A stretch of 5,038 nucleotides of DNA, taken from contig JAAYZO010000869.1 in NCBI GenBank assembly GCA_012514865.1, positions 1 through 5,038 of the forward strand, in the 5' to 3' direction. How positions within the stretch are numbered: the first letter of the stretch is position 1; every line of letters begins with the position of its first letter. The notes below the pieces were generated by a model that saw nothing but the letters and a program-made list of their open reading frames with translations, was not told the origin of the DNA and did no database searches. The DNA comes from Lentisphaerota bacterium. GTDB taxonomy: Bacteria; Verrucomicrobiota; Lentisphaeria; Oligosphaerales; JAFGRS01. The translations under genes and the position numbers were made by a program. Below are positions 1-4,800 of the stretch, piece after piece.

Positions 1-139
1 AGGCCCGAGGGCAAACGCCCAACGCCGAACGCTCAACGTCAAACGCCCAAGGCCCGAGGGCAAACGCCCAACGCCGAACGCTCAACGTCAAACGCCCAAG
101 GCCCGAAACCCAAAGCCAGATGGCGAACTCCGAACTCAT
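1..139. repeat. 49-bp tandem repeat built from seven heptamers
   Basis: A 49-bp unit starts at 1, is repeated identically at 50-98, and begins a third time at 99-106 before diverging. The unit has an internal period of 7: from position 14 the heptamers read AACGCCC, AACGCCG, AACGCTC, AACGTCA, AACGCCC, AAGGCCC, GAGGGCA, and then AACGCCC again at 63. Exactly seven heptamers make one 49-bp unit. The 7-bp phase can be followed beyond the perfect copies, in degraded form (AACTCCG at 126-132, AACTCAT at 133-139). The array touches the left edge, so its true extent is unknown. There is no convincing coding sequence here, and the reverse-strand reading frame across it is low-complexity. Most likely it is an intergenic satellite that grew by slippage and then by duplication of a larger block. 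Confidence 0.93.
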
Positions 140-144
140 CCCCC

Positions 145-165
145 CGACACCCGACCCTCGACCCT
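145..165. repeat. three further heptamers (CGACCCT type)
   Basis: CGACACC at 145-151 is followed by CGACCCT at 152-158 and CGACCCT again at 159-165. The period is again 7, but it is out of phase with the array to the left and uses a different core word. It is probably a diverged tail of the same expanding heptamer tract. Confidence 0.7.
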
Positions 166-172
166 TTGGGTT

Positions 173-197
173 GCGGGCACAGCCCGCGCTGGGGCTG
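173..197 (+). other. two mutually exclusive small hairpins
   Basis: GCGGGC (173-178) can pair with GCCCGC (182-187) across a 3-base loop. Alternatively CAGCCC (180-185) can pair with GGGCTG (192-197) across a 6-base loop. The two stems share bases, so only one can form at a time. No T-run follows, so this is not a standard intrinsic terminator. It lies directly before the REP-like motif and may belong to that element rather than regulate gene 1. Confidence 0.4.
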
Positions 198-199
198 TA

Positions 200-222
200 C
201 GTGTGAAGACAGGCTTGACTCC
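200..222 (+). repeat. REP-like motif, copy A
   Basis: The core AAGACAGGCTTGAC (207-220) is preceded by CGTGTG (200-205). The same 23-base motif occurs at 1301-1323 with 18 of 23 positions identical, and in inverted orientation at 1248-1269. Three dispersed copies in non-coding DNA on both sides of a gene suggest a repetitive extragenic family. I recall a similar word (GTGTAAAGACAGGCCTGACC-like) as a common intergenic repeat in environmental bacterial genomes, but cannot verify that here. Confidence 0.65.
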
Positions 223-245
223 AAGCGTTCCTACGGCCATATAGG
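215..245 (+). promoter_or_regulatory. weak sigma70-like promoter candidate for gene 1
   Basis: TTGACT at 215-220 resembles a -35 box. TATAGG at 240-245 (19-base spacer) or CATATA at 238-243 (17-base spacer) could serve as the -10 box. The -35 candidate lies inside the REP-like motif, so it may be fortuitous. It is placed sensibly, about 70 bases upstream of the start codon, but no other evidence supports it. Confidence 0.25.
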
Positions 246-267
246 GACATTCCGCCAAACCGGCTTG

Positions 268-287
268 CCGGGTTGGGGAATACCCGG
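268..287 (+). other. leader hairpin upstream of gene 1
   Basis: CCGGGT (268-273) pairs perfectly with ACCCGG (282-287) around an 8-base loop. An overlapping alternative stem uses CCGG at 260-263 with CCGG at 268-271. The hairpin ends 12 bases before the ribosome binding site of gene 1. It could affect translation, but in such GC-rich DNA short stems arise easily by chance. Confidence 0.3.
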
Positions 288-299
288 TCGCTCTTGTGC

Positions 300-306
300 A
301 GAAAGG
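300..306 (+). promoter_or_regulatory. ribosome binding site deciding the gene 1 start
   Basis: AGAAAGG ends 8 bases before the ATG at 315. It favours this ATG over an in-frame TTG at 273, which sits in the leader hairpin and would add 14 residues (GNTRSLLCRK-like) with no resemblance to the family. Confidence 0.6.
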
Positions 307-314
307 TGCCCCTC

Positions 315-1193
315 ATGGCCGCCAGCCCGCCCGTCACCCATCTCTTCGACTTCGAGTTCACGAATGATCGCATGCGGCCGTACGTCATGGCCGAGTTCGC
401 CGCCCACGGCGCCCGCAACCTGGTCCTGACCGACACCCTCATACGCGAGATCGTCAAGGCGCCCGGGTTCGCGAAGGCCCTCCGCAAGGACCTCCAGGCC
501 ACCGGCATGCGTTTCGTCGATGCCCACGCCCCCTTCGGCACGGTCGAGGATCTCAACCTCCCCATCGCCGCCCTGCGGCCGGCCATGCTGATCCGGCAGA
601 AACTCGCGCTGGAGATCATCGCCGACTTCGGCGTCGACAGCATCACCTGCCACGTCGGGAACACACCCGCCGAGTTCGCCGAGTTCTCACTGGATTGCCT
701 GCATGACAGCATCATCCGCTCGCTGGATGAACTCCTGCCCGTGGCCGAACGGCTCGGTATCACCATCGCCATCGAGAATATCTGGTTCGCCACCAGCACC
801 CCGGAGAAGCTCCTGGCGGTCGTGCGACACTTCGACTCCGACCACCTCGGCCTCTGCTACGACGCGGGACACGCCAACCTCATGGCCAGAGACCGCGGTG
901 TCGAGACCGCCAACCCCGTCGATGCCTGGAAGCGCTTCGGACCCGTCGCCTACGACCCCCGGATCCTCGAGAAGATGCTGCCCGCCGTGACGACCTGCCA
1001 TCTGCACGACAACAACGGCCTCTGCGATGAGCACCTCCTGCCCGGCCGAGGCACCATCGACTGGCCCCGCATCATCGCGCTCCTCCGAACCGCACCGCGC
1101 CTCAAGTGCTTCCAGAACGAGGTGATACCGGTGCGGACAGGGGCCTCCATCGCCGACGTCTGCCGCACCTTCGAAGCGCTCTTCGCAGCGTGA
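315..1193 (+). CDS. sugar phosphate isomerase/epimerase family TIM-barrel protein
   Basis: This complete gene encodes 292 residues and ends in TGA, a normal length for the xylose isomerase-like (AP endonuclease 2, COG1082/IolE-type) TIM-barrel family. These enzymes use a divalent metal to isomerise or epimerise sugars and related polyols, usually in the cytoplasm. No signal peptide is visible.

Motifs appear in family order: VDAHAPF (68-74, His71), TCHVGN (111-116, His113), IAIEN (151-155, Glu154), CYDAGH (181-186, Asp183 and His186), HLHDN (229-233, His231), HLLPGRGTIDW (240-250) and QNEV (267-270, Glu269). By analogy with D-tagatose 3-epimerase, Glu154, Asp183, His231 and Glu269 would be the metal ligands. 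The second glutamate that follows the first ligand by six residues in that enzyme is Thr160 here, so the substrate probably differs.

The substrate cannot be read from sequence. An endonuclease IV-like role is less likely, because the metal site is the single-site epimerase kind. No neighbouring sugar-pathway gene is visible. Family assignment is firm; specific function is not. Confidence 0.93.
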   Translation: MAASPPVTHLFDFEFTNDRMRPYVMAEFAAHGARNLVLTDTLIREIVKAPGFAKALRKDLQATGMRFVDAHAPFGTVEDLNLPIAALRPAMLIRQKLALEIIADFGVDSITCHVGNTPAEFAEFSLDCLHDSIIRSLDELLPVAERLGITIAIENIWFATSTPEKLLAVVRHFDSDHLGLCYDAGHANLMARDRGVETANPVDAWKRFGPVAYDPRILEKMLPAVTTCHLHDNNGLCDEHLLPGRGTIDWPRIIALLRTAPRLKCFQNEVIPVRTGASIADVCRTFEALFAA

Positions 1194-1247
1194 AGCGCGC
1201 CCGCGGCACCGCCAACCGGCCGGGACACCCCGGAGGCAGGCCCATTC

Positions 1248-1321
1248 GGTTCAGACCTGTCTTCGCACGCTTGCTGGCTTCTGACTGCCAGGTGACGATG
1301 CGTGTAGAGACAGGTTTGACC
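1248..1321. repeat. inverted REP-like pair (BIME-like), copies B and C
   Basis: GGTTCAGACCTGTCTT (1248-1263) is inverted relative to AGAGACAGGTTTGACC (1306-1321). Outside those cores CGCACGC (1264-1270) also partly mirrors GCGTGTA (1300-1306). The arms match apart from one bulge and a few substitutions, and flank about 30 bases. The right arm, extended to 1301-1323, matches copy A near 200 at 18 of 23 positions. The reverse complement of the left arm matches copy A at about 16 of 22. Head-to-tail inverted copies 55 bases after a stop codon are the layout expected of a bacterial interspersed mosaic element. Such elements are often mobilised by a RAYT (REP-associated tyrosine transposase), but none is visible in this window. 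Confidence 0.7.
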
Positions 1322-1366
1322 CTAACCTGGATTATTCGCGAAGCGCGGATGCTTCGCTCACCATCC

Positions 1367-1396
1367 ACTTGCGCCGCAACTCGTTGCGGCGCAGGT
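1367..1396. repeat. 14-bp stem hairpin
   Basis: TGCGCCGCAAC (1370-1380) is followed after two bases by its exact complement (1383-1393). Realistically this folds with a CTCG tetraloop. Outside it, 1369/1394 is a wobble pair and 1367-1368 pair with 1395-1396. No T-run follows, so a terminator role is doubtful. Confidence 0.8.
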
Positions 1397-1480
1397 TTCG
1401 ACGCGCGTCGCGGCGCGCCGCCTGCTCAAGGTTAGCCCTGAGCAAGAGGCCGCACGTGCCTCGCGTCGAAGCCCGAAGGG

Positions 1481-1521
1481 TGGCCTGTTCACGGGCCGCC
1501 GTGCGGCGCGTGAACAGGTCA
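1481..1521. repeat. long two-part hairpin closing the structured block
   Basis: CCTGTTCACG (1484-1493) pairs perfectly with CGTGAACAGG (1509-1518). Inside, GCCGC (1495-1499) pairs with GCGGC (1503-1507) around a 3-base loop, with one mismatch (1494/1508) between the two stems. Outside, 1481-1483 pair with 1519-1521, including one wobble. It is the most stable-looking hairpin in the window. The run of T needed for an intrinsic terminator is absent. Confidence 0.8.
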
Positions 1522-1535
1522 GGCTAAGTGTCCTC

Positions 1536-1571
1536 GTCCGCCCTGTCCACTCCGTCCATCTCGTCCACGCC
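1536..1571. repeat. 9-bp tandem repeat, GTCCACTCC type, four copies
   Basis: The nonamers GTCCGCCCT (1536), GTCCACTCC (1545), GTCCATCTC (1554) and GTCCACGCC (1563) follow one another without gaps. All share GTCC, and three share GTCCAY. A truncated GTCCTC at 1530-1535 may be a fifth unit. If translated they would give a repeating three-residue peptide, but no gene context supports that. I recall similar GTCCAC nonamer tracts in intergenic DNA of environmental, often planctomycete-like, genomes. Confidence 0.75.
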
Positions 1572-1688
1572 CCGCCGCCGCCCCCCTGGTACCGGCGCCT
1601 GGGTCCCGGCCGCTGCGGCTGGGCCGCGGGGGTCAGGACGGTCACCCGTGCCTGTCATGGGCGGTCCGCAACTACCGCACTCTACCTC

Positions 1689-1716
1689 TTGCACCGTCTT
1701 TAGAGCGCGTTAATTT
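1689..1716 (+). promoter_or_regulatory. candidate promoter for gene 2
   Basis: TTGCAC (1689-1694) and TAATTT (1711-1716) are separated by 16 bases. They lie in a patch (about 1680-1735) visibly richer in A and T than the rest of the window. The -10 match is poor (3 of 6). The location, about 100 bases before the gene 2 start and after the repeat block, is reasonable for a promoter. Confidence 0.3.
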
Positions 1717-1809
1717 GCCTTTGGAGAACAGAGTGTAGTGCAGGCTTCCGGGAGCGGCTGCCACGGCCGGGCACGTGGGTTTGGCGGGTTCGGCCAGGCC
1801 GCAGGAGAC

Positions 1810-1815
1810 GGGAGG
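1810..1815 (+). promoter_or_regulatory. ribosome binding site of gene 2
   Basis: GGGAGG ends 6 bases before the ATG at 1822. It makes this ATG the preferred start over an upstream in-frame GTG at 1738. The nearest in-frame stop upstream is TAA at 1711-1713. Confidence 0.8.
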
Positions 1816-1821
1816 ACTCGC

Positions 1822-4800
1822 ATGGCCGGGACGCGTTACTCGCTGAGGCAGCTCCTGGTGGGCCTGGTCGCGGTTGTCGTCATTGTCTGCTGTGGACTCT
1901 ACGTGCACCGGCAGTGGCAGCGGCTGGACCCCAAGCGTGCCCGCCGGGGTCCACCGACGGCCGCGCAGCGCTGGCATCTGAGTCAATCTGGCGGCGCCGG
2001 CCTCACCGACGCCGCCAGCGTCGTCGACTGGCGCCTCTCGGCCCAGCCGGCCATGGCCCCGGCGGACACGCCGCCGGTGGTCCAGCGTTCGGGAGTCTGG
2101 TCCTCGTATTCCCTGGATGACAGCGGCACGCGCCATTGGCGCCTCCCGGAGGTCCGCCCCGCGGTCGCCATCGCCGTTGACGTCGTCCTGACGTCGAGCG
2201 ATGGCAAGGCCCCGTCACTCTGGCCGGGCCTGGCGGCCCTGCGACTGCTGCGCGGCGAGTCGCCCGATGGGCCTTTCCGCCCGGTGAGCGAGGTCCCGCG
2301 GGACCAGGCCGCGCAGGGGGTCCCGGAAAGGAGCGTGAGGGTGGGCTCGGCGGAGCCCCTCTACACCCACCGGATCGTCGTCTTCGACCTGAACCCGGAT
2401 CTGTCGGCCGTGCAGTCCTACAGGATCCAGATGCTCGGCGCCGGGGGGGAGGTCCTGGAGGAGAGCGGGCCTTTTACGGGTTGGGCCATGGCGGCGCCAG
2501 AGGCGCAGGCGGAATCGGACGCCCAGGGCCTGCTCGTGCTGAAGTGGAAGGCCCCGACGTTGCCGGCCGACCGCTTCGTGGGTCAGCCCCATCTGGTGAC
2601 GGGCCTCTCCAGCCCAACGCACTACCTGGCATTCGATGCCCTGAACAGCGGCTTTGACGAGTTGGGGCGCTTCCCGGTGGCGGCGGGAGAGTTCACCGTC
2701 CCGGTGCCGACGGGTGACCGCAACTCCAACCTGATGGTAGCGCAATTCGCGGTCATCGGGGCGACGCGGCGGCAGACGTGGTCCAGAAGCCGCGGACCCG
2801 CAGAGGACACCGTGCTCGTGGGAGTCAGCGCCGTCGTCGCGGGTCGAGGGGGGCAGCCGGCGCTGTCTGAAGCCCGCCCCGACCAGGGCGCCCTGGCCCT
2901 GACGCCGCGGCGGGTGGACCACACCTACGCCGGCAACCAGCGTGGTACGGCGTTTACCGTCTATCCTCGGGTCTTCGTTTCGGCCACCCTGGAGTCCCTG
3001 GTTGTCCGCTACGCCAAGCGAGGGACCACGAAGGCCATCACGACGCCGACGCGGTCCAGTTACGAAGAGCCCGTCGGGCTGGGCGAGCGCTGCGTCTACA
3101 CGCTCACTGTCAGGGACGGCGACGCGACGAAGACCCTGACCGCGTCGGCTTACTCGCCGCCGGCGCCGGTGGGCTTTGGGGCCATCACGGCGCCGAACGC
3201 CATCCGGCTGCTCTGGGATCCGCTCGTGATCGAGACCGACGAATGGGCCACCCCGCCCGAACTGGTGGTGCGGCGACTGGCCACCACCGATGCCCGAGCA
3301 CCCTTCAGCAACGCAGTCTCGCTGTCGGTGCATTTTGTCGAGATCGCCCGGCTGCCCGCCACCGCGACCGAATTCACGGACCGCCAGGTCCGTCCCGGTG
3401 ATGAGTACTTCTATGCCCTCGATCTGGAGGGCGTCGTGCGGGCCACCTGCACCGTCGGCGATCGGCGCGATATCGCCATCAACCTGCCGGTGCGCTGCGG
3501 GAGCGGCCTGAATGGCACCTGGGCGCCGTTGCTGGTGAAGGCGGAGATCAGCGGACCGGTCCGGGTAGCGGTCAGCACAGACATGCTCAGAGGCACGGAC
3601 GCGGAGACGGCCCGTGCCGCCATGGAGGCCGGCCTGCGATGCGAGCCCTGGATCCGCCTGGTGGAGCGGTCCGACGCGGGGCAGCTCCTGGACGAGGGTC
3701 ATCTCACGGCGTTCGGCAAGGGCGAGGCACAGGCCGGCACGGCAGGGCCCGCACCGGCCGTCCAGGCCGCCGACGTGGTCGTGGACTGCCGGATGCACGG
3801 CGATGTGCGCACGCCGCGGAACGAGGTGGGACTGACCGACGTAGGGCGACAGCAGCGCGAGGTCCTGGGCTCCTGGGCAGCCCACGAGACGCCCTGGGCC
3901 GAGGTGGCTGCAGCCGTCGTCAGCCGCCTGAAGGCCCAGTTCCCGGACTGGGAGCAGCGGGCGGCCCGTGCCGCCGCGCCGGCCGACGCGCCGGCGCGCC
4001 TGACGCTCGCCGTCATGGCGCTGGAACCGCTCATCGCGGCGTGCGACGACACCCTGCCGCCCGGCACCCTGGAGGGCCTCCTCGCAGTGGCCCTCTCGGA
4101 GAGCGGCCGCTGGGAGGTCGTCGACCGTGAGCACCTGGCGGCCGTCATGGCGGAGCAGGGCCTCACGGCGGCGTCCGGCAGCAGCAAGGCGCTGGCACTG
4201 GGCCGGCTGGTCCATGCCGATGCCGTCGTCACCGGCACCTACACCCTGAAGCAGGGCAGGATCGGCCTGGCAGGACGCCTGGTCAGCGTCGCCAGCGGCC
4301 ATCATCTGGCCACGCTGGAGGTCGCGGGCAGCCGCGACGACCTGGAAGCGCTGGCAGGGCAGTTCGCGGACGCCGCGGCGGAGGCCAGCCTCGAGACGGC
4401 CCCGGCTACGACTGACAGCGCCACGCGACGGACCCTGGAGATGCGGGCCTCGACGGGAGGCCTGAATACGCTGGCCGCGGCCAAGACGGCAGCCTATGTC
4501 GGAGGAGGCGACCTCACCACGCTGACGCAGCTCGGCGAAGCGTATGCCCAGAGGAACCAGACGGAGGAGGCCCTCAACTGCTTCCGCCAGGCGCTCGATC
4601 TCGCCGAGGAAGAGAATCCGACCGACGCCATGGGCGTGTCCCGCATCCACGGGCTGCGGATGACCATGGACGAGCTCCTGCGCCGGCTGGGCCGGCCCCG
4701 TGAGCGCGCCACCCTCTGGCAGCGCGCGGCGGCGCGCGCCGCCGGCGAGGCCCTCGATGGCCGGACGAGCCTCATGCTCGCCGCGGCCCTCTCGGACGTC

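Larger units (their letters stand above)
1321..1527. repeat. hairpin-rich intergenic block, possible non-autonomous element or structured RNA
   Basis: About 200 bp are filled with inverted repeats. Stems are GCGAAGC/GCTTCGC (1338-1344 with 1351-1357); a 14-bp stem at 1367-1396; two abutting perfect palindromes at 1399-1410 and 1411-1420; TGCTCA/TGAGCA (1423-1428 with 1439-1444); and a 19-bp interrupted stem at 1481-1521. Longer-range pairing is also possible: GGTTTCGACGCG (1394-1405) with CGCGTCGAAGCC (1462-1473) with one G-U pair, and CTAACCT (1322-1328) with AGGTTAG (1429-1435). The outer edges CTAACCTG (1322-1329) and CAGGCTAA (1520-1527) are imperfect inverted repeats (6 of 8). No transposase gene and no clear target-site duplication is present. 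It may be a MITE-like element or an RNA structure. Confidence 0.6.
1194..1821. other. 628-bp intergenic region without a supported gene
   Basis: No reading frame here has convincing protein character. Frames that stay open are short, proline/arginine/serine-rich by-products of GC-rich repeats. From left to right the region holds a weak 5-bp GC stem (1220-1233) without a T-run, the inverted REP-like pair (1248-1321), the hairpin block (1321-1527), the 9-bp repeat (1536-1571), a GC-rich stretch (1572-1675) in which I see nothing specific, an AT-richer patch (about 1680-1735) and the leader of gene 2. I see no clear intrinsic terminator for gene 1. Confidence 0.75.

Noticed and set aside
1..106. 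A CRISPR array as an explanation of the 49-bp repeats
   Set aside because: The copies are directly contiguous with no unique spacers, and the unit has internal 7-bp periodicity, so it is a tandem satellite.
39..224. A short reverse-strand frame over the tandem array
   Set aside because: It is open only because of the repeat composition. Its peptide repeats follow the heptamers and there is no supporting start context.
273..314. An upstream TTG start for gene 1
   Set aside because: It lacks a ribosome binding site, lies in a leader hairpin and adds 14 residues unlike the family. The ATG at 315 has AGAAAGG at good spacing.
1220..1233. CCGGG/CCCGG hairpin after gene 1 as a terminator
   Set aside because: The stem is only 5 bp and no T-run follows, so it is not a credible intrinsic terminator.
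1322..1435. A complete insertion sequence bounded by CTAACCT and AGGTTAG
   Set aside because: Only about 110 bp lie between these 7-bp ends, there is no transposase frame, and no convincing target-site duplication is visible. It is kept only as part of the hairpin-rich block.
1528..1713. A 61-residue forward frame starting at GTG
   Set aside because: The peptide is serine/proline/arginine-rich, its start is generated by the 9-bp repeat, and no ribosome binding site is evident.
3639..4238. Several 160-180 residue frames on both strands within gene 2
   Set aside because: They are shadows of the long forward frame, rich in Arg, Ala and Gly, with no domain signal.
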